The notes under the pieces: generated by a model
Told to the model about the DNA's origin: nothing
Seen by the model: the letters and a program-made list of their open reading frames with translations, nothing else
Database searches by the model: none
Translations under genes and position numbers: made by a program
Shown: one piece after another, positions 24,201-32,444 of the stretch
How positions within the stretch are numbered: position 1 is the first letter of the stretch
How the letters are laid out: every line of letters starts with the position of its first letter
From: Nostoc favosum CHAB5714
GTDB lineage: Bacteria; Cyanobacteriota; Cyanobacteriia; Cyanobacteriales; Nostocaceae
Assembly: GCF_020829495.1 (NCBI RefSeq)
Contig: NZ_JAIVFQ010000009.1
Coordinates: forward strand, 62,001 to 126,000
Direction of reading: 5' to 3'
DNA: 64,000 nucleotides

Positions 24201-25704
24201 CACTACCACAGGCAAGGAGATTAAAACCCTCAGTGGGCATACAAACTCGGTTAATGGTGTCAGCTTCAATCCCAATGGCAAGATGCTGGCAACTGGCAGT
24301 GCTGACAAGAGTGTGAAACTGTGGGACACTACCACAGGGAAAAAAATTAAAACCCTCAGTGGGCATACAAACTCGGTTAATTATGTCATCTTCAGTCCCA
24401 ATGGCAAACTGCTGGCAACTGGCAGTGCTGACAACACGGTCAAACTGTGGGATACCACCACAGGCAAGGAAATTAAAACCCTCAGTGGGCATACAAACTC
24501 AGTTACTTGTGTCAGCTTCAATCCCAATGGCAAACTGCTGGCAACTGGCAGTGCTGACAACACGGTCAAACTGTGGGATACCACCACAGGCAAGGAAATT
24601 AAAACCCTCAGTGGGCATACAAACTCGGTTAATGGTGTCAGCTTCAATCCCAATGGCAAACTGCTGGCAACTGGCAGTGCTGACAAGAGTGTGAAACTGT
24701 GGGACACCACCACAGGGAAAAAAATTAAAACCCTCAGTGGGCATACAAACTCGGTTAATTATGTCATCTTCAGTCCCAATGGCAAACTGCTGGCAACTGG
24801 CAGTGCTGACAACACGGTCAAACTGTGGGATACCACCACAGGCAAGGAAATTAAAACCCTCAGTGGGCATACAGACTTGGTTTGGGGTGTCAGCTTTAGC
24901 CCCAATGGCAAGATGCTGGCAACTGGCAGTGCTGACAAAAGTGTGAAACTGTGGGACACTACCACAGGGAAAAAAATTAAAACTCTCAGTGGGCATACAA
25001 ACTCGGTTAATTATGTCATCTTCAGTCCCAATGGCAAACTGCTGGCAACTGGCAGTGATGACAAGAGTGTGAAACTGTGGGATACCACCACAGGCAAGGA
25101 AATTAAAACCCTCAGTGGGCATACAGACTTGGTTTTGGGTGTCAGCTTCAGTCCCAATGGCAAGATGCTGGCAACTGGCAGTGCTGACAAGAGTGTGAAA
25201 CTGTGGGACACCACCACAGGCAAGGAAATTAAAACCCTCAGTGAGCATACAAATTCGGTTAATTATGTCATCTTCAGTCCCAATGACAAACTGCTGGCAA
25301 CTGGCAGTGATGACAAGAGTGTGAAACTGTGGGATACCACCACAGGCAAGGAAATTAAAACCCTCAGTGGGCATACAGACTTGGTTTTGGGTGTCAGCTT
25401 CAGTCCCAATGGCAAGATGCTGGCAACTGGCAGTGCTGACAACACGGTCAAACTGTGGGATACCACCACAGGCAAGGAAATTAAAACCCTCAGTGGGCAT
25501 ACAAATAAGGTTTGGGGTGTCAGCTTCAGCCCCGATGGCAAGCTGCTGGCAACTGGCAGTGCTGACAACACGGTAAGAATGTGGAGATGGGATTTTGATT
25601 ATTTAGTTAAGGAAGGATGCAATTTCATAGACAATTATCTCAAGCCTAATCCTGATGATGCAGATGCCCTTGAAATTAACAGGGATTTGTGCAAGAAGCT
25701 TTGA
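21211..25704 (+). CDS. CHAT protease - STAND ATPase - transmembrane - WD40 protein
   Basis: This is a 1497-residue modular signalling protein. Residues 170-360 form a CHAT (caspase-like) domain with catalytic His237 in FAGHS and Cys282 in NSCDG. A STAND-type ATPase follows: FFGREKFVDEL, Walker A GASGSGKSS (425-433), and a Walker B/aspartate region reading LVLIADQFEELYTL. A basic stretch and one hydrophobic helix (LTIIGLGSLSIIALGLAGV) near 830-850 would anchor it in the membrane. From about 920 come 13 WD40 repeats. The family layout suggests ligand sensing by the propeller, ATPase-driven assembly and CHAT proteolysis. Substrate unknown. The WD40 units are almost identical in DNA. Confidence 0.9.
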   Translation: MEVWVNLQFGDGDFEQGFSKIKLQIDAFSTQSNITQLEIQLPPAEEIPNSYERWKKIYNLLVQPDSRGFKSNQVTNVSADICSEYAKSLREKLNQWLLPIKLQLEPAITSNTNIDIRLIVNTHGVTSQPTKNILHRIPWQECYLFDQHSSSEVALSFKDYLQKTAVSTNKLKSEIFRRIKIISIFGDSKNLDTETDEKLIIQLEKQGAEIISLKEPKRESLQKLWDEPCDILFFAGHSESQEDGKKGIIALNPNDSLDLEEIPNTLKSAISKGLKLAIFNSCDGLGLAQRLADLNLPYVIVWREPVPDKIAHKFLKFFLSSYAGGDSLFTAVLKARGKLQELTGKSEGEKPLPGVSWLPIICKNTLELPPSWSDLGGLSGKLPECPYQGLSAFGEEEADFFFGREKFVDELVAAVQSKSLVPVVGASGSGKSSVVFAGLVPRLRKVGNMEIISFRPGNNPLGNLAIALNHHCHSPAPLQGENSTDIQRRLDQMVLEVDLRHEETRLAQFINDIITKRHLVLIADQFEELYTLAPPEERQPFLDALIYAINHAPRFTLALTLRADFYGYALSYRPFSDALQQGIYNLGPMNREELRRSVEKPAQKMKIVLEEGLTDTLIRDLGNESGRLPLLEFTLMQLWLKPRKWFLTHEAYQEIGGLEKALANYADTVLDKLSQDDQKRAEKIFIQLVRPGEGTEDTRRVATCNEVGKENWGLVKRLADERLVVTRWDETEKIETVEIVHEALIREWGTLREWIEANREFRIWQERLKVALREWKDDNHDAGALLRGVPLSVAEDWLCKRVDEMTQEEQDFIQVSAQERDRERQEGERRRRLTIIGLGSLSIIALGLAGVASVGWWRATINEINSLAQNSDALLRYGSKALKTSLKAVVQMRRTPWVDADTHTQVELGLLHTVSNVVAPNTLGGHANSVNGVSFSPNGKMLATGSADNTVKMWDTTTGKQIKTLIGHTDWVMGISFNPNGKMLATGSADKSVKLWDTTTGKEIKTLSGHTNSVNGVSFNPNGKMLATGSADKSVKLWDTTTGKKIKTLSGHTNSVNYVIFSPNGKLLATGSADNTVKLWDTTTGKEIKTLSGHTNSVTCVSFNPNGKLLATGSADNTVKLWDTTTGKEIKTLSGHTNSVNGVSFNPNGKLLATGSADKSVKLWDTTTGKKIKTLSGHTNSVNYVIFSPNGKLLATGSADNTVKLWDTTTGKEIKTLSGHTDLVWGVSFSPNGKMLATGSADKSVKLWDTTTGKKIKTLSGHTNSVNYVIFSPNGKLLATGSDDKSVKLWDTTTGKEIKTLSGHTDLVLGVSFSPNGKMLATGSADKSVKLWDTTTGKEIKTLSEHTNSVNYVIFSPNDKLLATGSDDKSVKLWDTTTGKEIKTLSGHTDLVLGVSFSPNGKMLATGSADNTVKLWDTTTGKEIKTLSGHTNKVWGVSFSPDGKLLATGSADNTVRMWRWDFDYLVKEGCNFIDNYLKPNPDDADALEINRDLCKKL
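23979..25590 (+). repeat. 126-bp tandem repeat array encoding 13 WD40 units
   Basis: The 42-codon unit (pattern GHTNSVNGVSFNPNGK, LLATGSADNTVKLW, DTTTGKEIKTLS) recurs 13 times with a strict 126-bp period and very high nucleotide identity. Variants are mosaic: ADNTV or ADKSV or DDKSV; NGVSF, NYVIF or LGVSF; GKE or GKK. Only the first and last units are clearly diverged. This points to recent expansion and gene conversion, so copy number probably varies between strains. Confidence 0.92.
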
Positions 25705-25832
25705 CAATTTTAGATTTTAGATTCAGGATTGAGGCTCGAAAACTGCCCCTTGATTTATCGCCTTTTCCTCTACCCTTGACAAATCCTGCTTTTCCTTAAC
25801 TTGTTACGAATGGCTTAACAGTCATATTAACT

Positions 25833-26699
25833 ATGCCTCACATTTACGTTTGTTCTCCGTCCAAGCCTATTGATCCTAATTTATCTAACCCTACTACTTC
25901 CATCGAAATTCTCAATCAGTTGGGTTATGATGTCACCTTATCTTCCCACGCACTGGATAACTGGGGTAATATTTCCAGTCCCATTGCTATGCGAGTATCG
26001 GATTTACAAGAGGGCTTTATTAATCCTCAATACGATATAGTTATGGCATCTGTGGGAGGCTGGTGTTCTAATGAAATACTCCCACATATAGACTACAAAC
26101 TAATTGCTAAATATCCAAAACCTTTTATTGGTATGAGTGACATTACCACTCTATGCTGGAATCTTTGGCAAAAGGCTAACATCCCGACCATTTATGGTCT
26201 AAATTTGCACCACTTTGCTGAAGATACGCCACTATCAGAGTTTTGGCAGTTTCAAAAAACATTAGCAAGTCCCCTGGAGTTTTCCGGGTTCACGCGAAAG
26301 CCAATTCAAGAATTCCAAGTTTATCGTTCAGGACGTATGTCTGGACCTTTAGTAGGGGGTAACTTAGCTGTGATGTGCTGGCTATTAGGTACGCCTTTTG
26401 CTCCTGAAATTCCCAACGGAGCAATTTTGTTTTTAGAAGACGACATTGAAACCAACGGCTACTACTGGCAAATGTATTTAACCCATCTCAAGCTAGCTGG
26501 AGCATTTGAAAAAATCAGTGGTTTAGTTTTCGGTCAAGTAGACAAAGGTACTGTATTTCAGCCTAAGTCGTCCTTTAAAGAGATTTTAGACATCCTTGTA
26601 GGCGAATATGATTTTCCGGTCTTGATAGAAGCCGACTTCGGTCATATTACTAATCCTATAAGTATTCCCTTTGGAATTTACTACGAGCTAACAATTTAA
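25833..26699 (+). CDS. S66-family serine peptidase (LD-carboxypeptidase / MccF-like)
   Basis: The 288-residue protein matches the S66 fold. The nucleophile elbow is GMSDIT (Ser102), with Glu202 in FLEDDIE and His271 in FGHITNP, at the spacing expected for the LdcA/MccF triad. Family members cleave L,D-peptide bonds of murein tetrapeptides or detoxify peptide-nucleotide antibiotics such as microcin C. Which one applies is not decidable here. There is no signal peptide, so it acts in the cytosol. It follows the CHAT-WD40 gene by 128 bases on the same strand; co-function is possible but unproven. Confidence 0.85.
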   Translation: MPHIYVCSPSKPIDPNLSNPTTSIEILNQLGYDVTLSSHALDNWGNISSPIAMRVSDLQEGFINPQYDIVMASVGGWCSNEILPHIDYKLIAKYPKPFIGMSDITTLCWNLWQKANIPTIYGLNLHHFAEDTPLSEFWQFQKTLASPLEFSGFTRKPIQEFQVYRSGRMSGPLVGGNLAVMCWLLGTPFAPEIPNGAILFLEDDIETNGYYWQMYLTHLKLAGAFEKISGLVFGQVDKGTVFQPKSSFKEILDILVGEYDFPVLIEADFGHITNPISIPFGIYYELTI

Positions 26700-26772
26700 T
26701 TACTGATTTTCATAAAAATTGCACCTATCACTTTTTGTCTTCATTCAGCATAAGCCTATACATTAATTGATA

Positions 26773-26844
26773 CTGTTGGCGAAAATGATTGCTACTGCCA
26801 GTGAGCATAGAACTGTTAAACTTTGGACAACTGAAGGTCAATAG
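26773..26844 (+). pseudogene. WD40 repeat C-terminal remnant
   Basis: A short frame reads KMIATASEHRTVKLWTTEGQ and stops, the usual end of a WD40-repeat protein. It has no start and is too diverged from the upstream array to be its direct continuation. It marks the tail of a lost WD40 gene. Confidence 0.7.
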
Positions 26845-26901
26845 TAAGAGCGATCGCACTTTGTGTAAAGGTATCGGCACTCAAAAGTGAACTACTCCTC
26901 C

Positions 26902-27030
26902 TTATTTTGGTAATAACATCTGAAAATCTGGGTCATATTTGGCTTGTCGCCAATTCTTGGCAGTATAGACTTGCTTTGGAGTTAAATTTTTAGCTTTTCT
27001 GAGGTCGGCTTCACTACACACAAAAGATTT
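26902..27030 (-). pseudogene. pentapeptide-repeat protein C-terminal remnant
   Basis: The reverse strand reads SEADLRKAKNLTPKQVYTAK and then NWRQAKYDPDFQMLLPK before a stop. This is the standard tail of cyanobacterial pentapeptide-repeat proteins (A(D/N)L-x-x repeats, then NLTPEQV and the YDPDF ending). No repeats precede it, so it is a fragment. Confidence 0.7.
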
Positions 27031-27302
27031 GATTGCACAGATAAGGGAATCCCTACCTCACGTCGGGTACAAGGACGAACCAAGAACGTTTGTGGCGTGT
27101 ACTCCAGTTCTAAGATGGCTGTTATAATCAAAATATTTAGACAATTTCTGGAAATACAAAGGAGCATAGTGTATTCCTTTATAGAAATATTTGTGCAGAA
27201 ATATTTGGTTGTATCTCTGAAATCAAATTACTTGTCATCCATGTTTGGTTAGATGTGATACATTAGCAGTTAACTATAAAACTAAAATCAAGGCTAGTTA
27301 CT

Positions 27303-27692
27303 ATGTCTGGAGAATCTAATGATATTGGTTTGAGTGAACTAATTGCCAAAGTAAAAGAAGAGTTGGCGAATACTAACAAAGAATCCCCAGTATTTTTCGT
27401 AGAAAAGATCGAGTTAGAACTTCAAGTCACAATTTCCAGAGATAATGAGACTAAAACTCAGGGTAAAGCAAAAGCTGGTTGGAAAATTTTTGTTGTCTCC
27501 GGTGGACTAGAAGGTAGCAAAGAAGCTACTACAAAGATGAAACGAGAAAATATACACAAGATAAAAGTCACCCTCACTCCAGCCATACTTACTACTGAAG
27601 AAATATGGAAACGAATAGATCCAAAACTACAGAAAAAAATTAGCGATTCAACTTCACAGACAGTTATACATGGTGATGATGACAAAATTTAA
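27303..27692 (+). CDS. trypco2-domain protein (trypsin-co-occurring domain 2)
   Basis: The 129-residue protein has the trypco2 pattern: GLSELIAKVKEELANTNKES at the start, then VEKIELELQVTI, a GWKIFVVSGGLEGS core and KIKVTLTP at the end of the domain (about residue 97). The acidic tail (HGDDDKI) is extra. Trypco2 domains are known next to trypsin-like proteases, CHAT and STAND proteins in predicted conflict systems, where they are thought to be protease-linked adaptors. Here the next gene on the same strand is a CHAT/NB-ARC/TPR protein, with a MITE in the 142-bp gap. The start is the ATG; no strong ribosome binding site. Confidence 0.75.
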   Translation: MSGESNDIGLSELIAKVKEELANTNKESPVFFVEKIELELQVTISRDNETKTQGKAKAGWKIFVVSGGLEGSKEATTKMKRENIHKIKVTLTPAILTTEEIWKRIDPKLQKKISDSTSQTVIHGDDDKI

Positions 27693-27693
27693 C

Positions 27694-27821
27694 TATAGCA
27701 ATCCGATTTGATTTCTGAAATTACTGGCGTAGCTAGGGAAAAGGGAACAGGCAACAGGGAACAGAGAAGAAAGAATAAAAGTGTACGAAGTTTTGTTCAA
27801 AAATCAAATAGGAGTCCTATA
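27694..27821 (+). mobile_element. MITE-like element D, copy 1
   Basis: The end TATAGCAATCCGATTTGATT pairs with AATCAAATAGGAGTCCTATA (most of 20 positions). The interior is a purine-rich filler (GGGAACAGGCAACAGGGAAC). It sits exactly between the trypco2 and CHAT genes and ends 13 bases before the CHAT start codon. Single ends of the same family occur near 12535 and 32852; a second full copy is at 57178. Confidence 0.75.
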
Positions 27822-27834
27822 CTTTGGAAAGTGA

Positions 27835-30800
27835 ATGATAACGCTAAAGCTAAATCTATTTCCAATTGACAGAATAAAGTTTCAAATATCCGCAGACAAG
27901 TATGGTAGCGAAGAGTCTAAGTTACCCTTTTCTGATGGTGATGCTGATCCTAATCTATTTACCATACTTAATGCACTAAATGCTCTAGATCGTAGATACA
28001 AATCTAGTAAAAGTGATGACAAGAATTGGATGTTACAAGAAGGCTTACTCGTTAAAGATAATAAGCGGTTTTTTTATGCGTCAGAAATGCATAAAAAGAT
28101 TGGGATAAAACTCTACAATGCCTTATTCACTGGTGAAATTAAAGAAGCACTGCTTGAGGCATTGGGAAAAGCTAGTTCAACGGAAACTCAAGAGCGCTTA
28201 CATATTCAACTTCAGTATGAAGCTGACGCGATTCAGACATCTAACTTACCTTTATATCCTTGGCAATTGGTACATAATGAACAGGATTTTCTAGCAAAAC
28301 GCCGAGTTATCTTCTCATATCTAATTGCCCATAGAAATTCCCTACCAAAGGGAAAACGATCGGTTGAGCAGATGAAAGTTTTACTAATCTCATCAACGGC
28401 ATTTGAAAATGACAATCAAAGAATTCAGTCGCAAGAACTAGCAATACGTCAGGGTTTGAGAAAAGCTGAACTGGAGAACAGTGCTTGTTTATTGTCCTGG
28501 TATCAACCGCCAAAAAAACCAACCTGTGAGAGATTACGTGATTATTTGACCAATCATAGAAATGAAAGTAGCAAACGTCCTGACATAATCCATTTCAATG
28601 GGCATGGCTATTTTAAGAGACGATGTTATACTCCTTCTTGTCTTAAAGACCATTCCAATGAAGTTATTTATCCAAAAAACGTTAATAAATGCAAAATTTG
28701 CAAAGTTCCTTTAAATAAACCTGAAGGATTTCTTCTGTTCGAGGATGATAACGCACAGTCTAATTACATAAATGCTGAAGCCTTTGCTAATCTGGTGAGT
28801 ATTAGCAAGCCAGCACCAGCATTAGTAGTCATCACTGCTTGCAAATCAGCGCTAGCTTATGAAAGTGATTCAGTTTTCAACGGTATTGCTCAAAAACTTC
28901 TTCTTGATGTGTCAGCAGTTGTAGCAACACCATTTAATATCAGTGAAGATAGTGTAACTAGGTTTATAGAACAGTTTTATCGTGCCTTGGGTGCTAAACA
29001 ATCGTTGCTAGAGGCAGTAACACTAGCTTCTAATGCAATGCGCTATTATGACTACGAATGGTATCGTCCAGTTATCTTCATGCGTTATGATGGCAACGAA
29101 GATGGATATCTGTTTGAATTTGATGATAGCTCAGAAACTAAATCAGAAAAAAAATCAGATGAACAGCAACAAGCAACATTAAATATCCCAGCGAACATTC
29201 CCCATAGTGGCATCATTGAGGATCAATTTTTTGGACGGGACGAGGAACTCAAAAAACTACAGAAGCTTTTCCAAGATAAAAATATAGTTGCTATTACTGG
29301 TATGGGTGGAGTTGGTAAAACAGAACTAGCTATTCAATATGCCAATCATCATTACAAGCAACAGACCTATGAAGGTGGGGTTTGCTGGGTTCAGATGGAG
29401 GAAGATGAAAATCAGGAAGACTCTAATCTGGGATTTGGAGAAATGCTACTCTTTGCTAAATCCGAATTAAACTTGCAGCCACCACCATCGGATTTAAAGA
29501 GTCAGATTAAATATTGTTGGAAGTACTGGCTAGAAGGCAATGTGCTTTTAGTGGTGGATAATGTTACGAAGAAGAATTTTGAGAAAATAGTACATTATCT
29601 ACCGCCCACCACAGATAAACGCTTTAAGGTGCTAATCACCACACGGGACAAGTTAGGTTCGCCTACTGTACCACTGGACTTGAATGTACTGTCTCAAGAA
29701 GCAGGGTTGGATATATTGAATTCGCTAGTGGGAAAAAGAGTACAAGATGATTTAAAAGTTGCTAAAGAACTTTGTCAGTGGCTAGATAATTTGCCTTTAG
29801 GGTTGGAGTTAGTAGGACGCTATTTGAGCATAGACGAAAGTTTATCTCTAGCAAAAATGCAAGAAAGGTTAAAAAATCAGCGTCTGGAAAGTAAAGTTTT
29901 GCTAAAGAGGCAAGTGATGACCGCTCAGCGAGGTATTGTTGATGCTTTTGAGTTAAGTTGGAAACGTTTGGATGAAAATCAAAAATTTTTAGGGTATCTA
30001 CTAAGTTTGTTTTCCTCCTCTCCTATTCCCTGGTTATTAGTAGAAAAAGTAGAAAGTGCAGGAAAAGTTGAAGAATCAACTGATTTAGAGGAAGCCAGAC
30101 ATACTCTAATAGAATTCAGTTTAATTAAAAAAAGTGATAAAGAAAGTGACGATAATGCTTACCAACTGCATCCACTGATTCGAGAATTTTTTAAAGATAA
30201 ACTGAAATTATTAGAGACAAAGGTAAATGAAGAATACAAGCGCAATTTTTGTCAAGCGATAGCAGAAGTAGCTAGAGAAATTCCCCAGAGACTTACTATT
30301 AAAAAAATCTTAGAAGTTGAACAAAGCATTCAGCATATACAAGAGGCAACAGAAGAAGCTTTGAATAAATATCTGAGTGATGAGAATATAATCCAACCTT
30401 TCATTGGTCTGGGAAGATATTATGAAGGTCAGGGATTGTATTCAGAAGCAGAAAAGTGGTACAATAAATGCCTGTCAACTACTGAAGAACGCTTGAAAGA
30501 GGTGTGTTCTGATGTAGTTAAAAGTCAAGTAGTTAAAAGTCAGAATGCCCTGGCAGATTTATACTTATTTCTGAAACGCGATCAGGATGCTGAACTTCGA
30601 TATCGCAAAGCTTTAAAGATTGGAAAAAAGCTCCGAAAACAGAAGCCTTATGATAAAGATAAACAATACGCTCTTGATGTAGCCAAAAGTCAGGCTGATT
30701 TGGGTTATCTCTACTCCTTGCAAAAGCGCTATTGGAGAGCTAAGCCCCTACTTGAGAGCGCACTAAAAATCAGAAACGAATATCCAGAAAATCACTCAGA

Positions 30801-31518
30801 AATTGTAGAGAGTTTAAACTACTTAGCATATTTTTATCGTGTGCAGGAGGACTGGGATAATGCTCAAAAGCTATATGAAAAAGCGTTGCAGAGGAGTGAA
30901 AACTTCTCAAACGATGAGGATGAAAACTTGCTTATTGCAGCCGAATGTTACCATAATTTAGCTACGTTTTACCATTCACGGGAAAACTATGACAAGGCTG
31001 AAGATGGTTATCATCAAGCGTTGAAGCTGAATCAACAATTACAAGGACAGGAGAATCTAGAGGCAGCTCATATTTTGAGTACCTTAGCTAACCTCTATAA
31101 AGACAAGAAAGATTATAAAAAGGCTGAAGAACATTATCTCAATGCCTTAGATATTAGAAATAAACTTTTAAAAAAGCACTTAAACATTGCGGAAAATTTG
31201 AGAAAACTGGGTTACCTATTTTATGATCAACAACGCTATTCAGAGGCTATATCTTGGTTTTACAAAACATTAGAAATGATAAAGGATCTGATTGACGATA
31301 AGGAGCCATCTGCATCTAATAATAAAGATAAATTAGTTAAATGGATATACGGTATTTTGTGTTCATTGGAAGACTTAGTACATAAAAGTAAACGTCAAGA
31401 TGTAGTTTTTCAATGGGGAAAGATAGCTAAATTTGACGAAAAGCAAACGCTTCCTTTACCGACAATATCTGATGAAATAATCGCTCCTGTCTTAAAACTC
31501 CTGGGTTGTGATAAGTAA
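27835..31518 (+). CDS. CHAT protease (with zinc-ribbon insert) - NB-ARC - TPR protein
   Basis: This 1227-residue STAND protein has an N-terminal CHAT domain. Catalytic His257 is in HFNGHG and Cys336 in VITACKS. Between them four cysteines (Cys264, Cys269, Cys286, Cys289; the last two in CKIC) look like a zinc-ribbon insert, unusual for CHAT. NB-ARC follows from about 465: Walker A GMGGVGKTEL (489-498), VLLVVDNV and the sensor LITTRDKL. The C-terminal third is TPR (LADLYLFLKRDQDAELRYRK, LATFYHSRENYDKAEDGYHQ). TPR sensing, ATP-dependent oligomerisation and CHAT proteolysis form the likely chain. The NB-ARC core is close to that of the STAND gene at 7 kb. Trypco2 lies directly upstream. Confidence 0.9.
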   Translation: MITLKLNLFPIDRIKFQISADKYGSEESKLPFSDGDADPNLFTILNALNALDRRYKSSKSDDKNWMLQEGLLVKDNKRFFYASEMHKKIGIKLYNALFTGEIKEALLEALGKASSTETQERLHIQLQYEADAIQTSNLPLYPWQLVHNEQDFLAKRRVIFSYLIAHRNSLPKGKRSVEQMKVLLISSTAFENDNQRIQSQELAIRQGLRKAELENSACLLSWYQPPKKPTCERLRDYLTNHRNESSKRPDIIHFNGHGYFKRRCYTPSCLKDHSNEVIYPKNVNKCKICKVPLNKPEGFLLFEDDNAQSNYINAEAFANLVSISKPAPALVVITACKSALAYESDSVFNGIAQKLLLDVSAVVATPFNISEDSVTRFIEQFYRALGAKQSLLEAVTLASNAMRYYDYEWYRPVIFMRYDGNEDGYLFEFDDSSETKSEKKSDEQQQATLNIPANIPHSGIIEDQFFGRDEELKKLQKLFQDKNIVAITGMGGVGKTELAIQYANHHYKQQTYEGGVCWVQMEEDENQEDSNLGFGEMLLFAKSELNLQPPPSDLKSQIKYCWKYWLEGNVLLVVDNVTKKNFEKIVHYLPPTTDKRFKVLITTRDKLGSPTVPLDLNVLSQEAGLDILNSLVGKRVQDDLKVAKELCQWLDNLPLGLELVGRYLSIDESLSLAKMQERLKNQRLESKVLLKRQVMTAQRGIVDAFELSWKRLDENQKFLGYLLSLFSSSPIPWLLVEKVESAGKVEESTDLEEARHTLIEFSLIKKSDKESDDNAYQLHPLIREFFKDKLKLLETKVNEEYKRNFCQAIAEVAREIPQRLTIKKILEVEQSIQHIQEATEEALNKYLSDENIIQPFIGLGRYYEGQGLYSEAEKWYNKCLSTTEERLKEVCSDVVKSQVVKSQNALADLYLFLKRDQDAELRYRKALKIGKKLRKQKPYDKDKQYALDVAKSQADLGYLYSLQKRYWRAKPLLESALKIRNEYPENHSEIVESLNYLAYFYRVQEDWDNAQKLYEKALQRSENFSNDEDENLLIAAECYHNLATFYHSRENYDKAEDGYHQALKLNQQLQGQENLEAAHILSTLANLYKDKKDYKKAEEHYLNALDIRNKLLKKHLNIAENLRKLGYLFYDQQRYSEAISWFYKTLEMIKDLIDDKEPSASNNKDKLVKWIYGILCSLEDLVHKSKRQDVVFQWGKIAKFDEKQTLPLPTISDEIIAPVLKLLGCDK

Positions 31519-31716
31519 ATAGGCGGAAATAAACATTACTATGTTAAGAAATATAAAATTACTGAAACCCTTACTAATAAATAATGACAAATGAAAAATG
31601 ACGATCTAACTAGTTAACTTTATTTGTGCCAACCTACTTAGTGAAATTTAAGAGTTCAAAAAGAAAAAGAGTGCCTAAATAGAGCCTCTATTTTTATAGG
31701 CTGAAGGAATTGATAA

Positions 31717-31752
31717 ATCCTGGCAAAGAGAGGCAAATCTTCTTGCCAGGAT
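31717..31752. terminator. hairpin between convergent genes
   Basis: ATCCTGGCAA pairs perfectly with TTGCCAGGAT around a 16-base loop. It lies between the CHAT/NB-ARC gene and the convergent exported-protein gene. There is no long T-run, so a bidirectional terminator is probable but not certain. Confidence 0.55.
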
Positions 31753-31807
31753 CGCTAGAGAAACCTAAATAAGGATACGTTAGTAAAGCTTTTCCATCAG
31801 GAATCAC

Positions 31808-32188
31808 TCAGTTGCGTAAAATCTTGTTAATAGGTGGCTTGGAGTGTATAAGGGACTTAATTTTCAACAAGTCTTGCTCTTTGTGTAAGCACTCCTCAAA
31901 CTCTATGCAGTAACCCTCTTCATCGCGTCTTACACACTGTGGTTTGCAATTTTCTTTTTGGGTTATCCGCTTAGCACGACTGTCAACAGTATTCGCTTCT
32001 TGTGAGCACGCTTTTGGTTGATTCGGTTTTTGCGTGTCGTTTGCTACATTAGTAGAAACAGCATTTGCTCCTTCTTCTGCGTTTATCCCCACAGGACGAG
32101 CATTAGCCGCGCTCATCCCAACCGCAGTAATACCAAGAGTTACAATCAAGGAGATTGTGTCTTTGACAATTCTGTTTTTATTCTTCAT
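31808..32188 (-). CDS. small exported cysteine-containing protein of unknown function
   Basis: The 126-residue protein has a clear signal peptide (basic MKNKNRIVK, hydrophobic SLIVTLGITAVGMSA, then ANA-R). The mature part contains several cysteines (KAC, ENCKPQC, GYC, EEC), enough for disulphides, in a lysine-rich background. I do not recognise a family. A second, smaller exported-peptide gene lies directly upstream on the same strand. Confidence 0.6.
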   Translation of the reverse strand: MKNKNRIVKDTISLIVTLGITAVGMSAANARPVGINAEEGANAVSTNVANDTQKPNQPKACSQEANTVDSRAKRITQKENCKPQCVRRDEEGYCIEFEECLHKEQDLLKIKSLIHSKPPINKILRN

Positions 32189-32282
32189 AGTTGGTCAATC
32201 CTTGTAAAGCCAAAAGTAAGGTGTCCCAATGTCAACCAAAAAAAACAATTCCAGCTTTAGTCAGAAAATCATTACTGACTTG

Positions 32283-32444
32283 CTAATAAGGCACACTTCT
32301 GGAAGTTTTCAAAGCTCTTTCTCTTTCAGATATATGCGTTTGCACAGGAGTTTTCTCAATTACATTCGCTGCGGATACCTGTGTTGGTGAGGACGTAATA
32401 GCAAATGGGAGAATAAGTAAAGGGCTGGTAACGAAACGTTTCAT
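32283..32444 (-). CDS. 53-residue exported peptide
   Basis: The frame reads MKRFVTSPLLILPFAITSSP, then TQVSAANVIEK and a short basic tail ending SRSVPY. The first 25 residues are a plausible signal peptide with a VSA-A cleavage site, leaving a mature peptide of about 28 residues. AAAGG lies about 11 bases before the ATG. It precedes the cysteine-containing exported protein by 94 bases on the same strand. Confidence 0.5.
   Translation of the reverse strand: MKRFVTSPLLILPFAITSSPTQVSAANVIEKTPVQTHISERERALKTSRSVPY

Noticed and set aside
23838..25571. Several long reverse-strand and alternative-frame ORFs across the WD40 array
   Set aside because: The 126-bp period is a multiple of three, so one open unit keeps a whole shadow frame open. 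The plus-strand WD40 frame explains the DNA.
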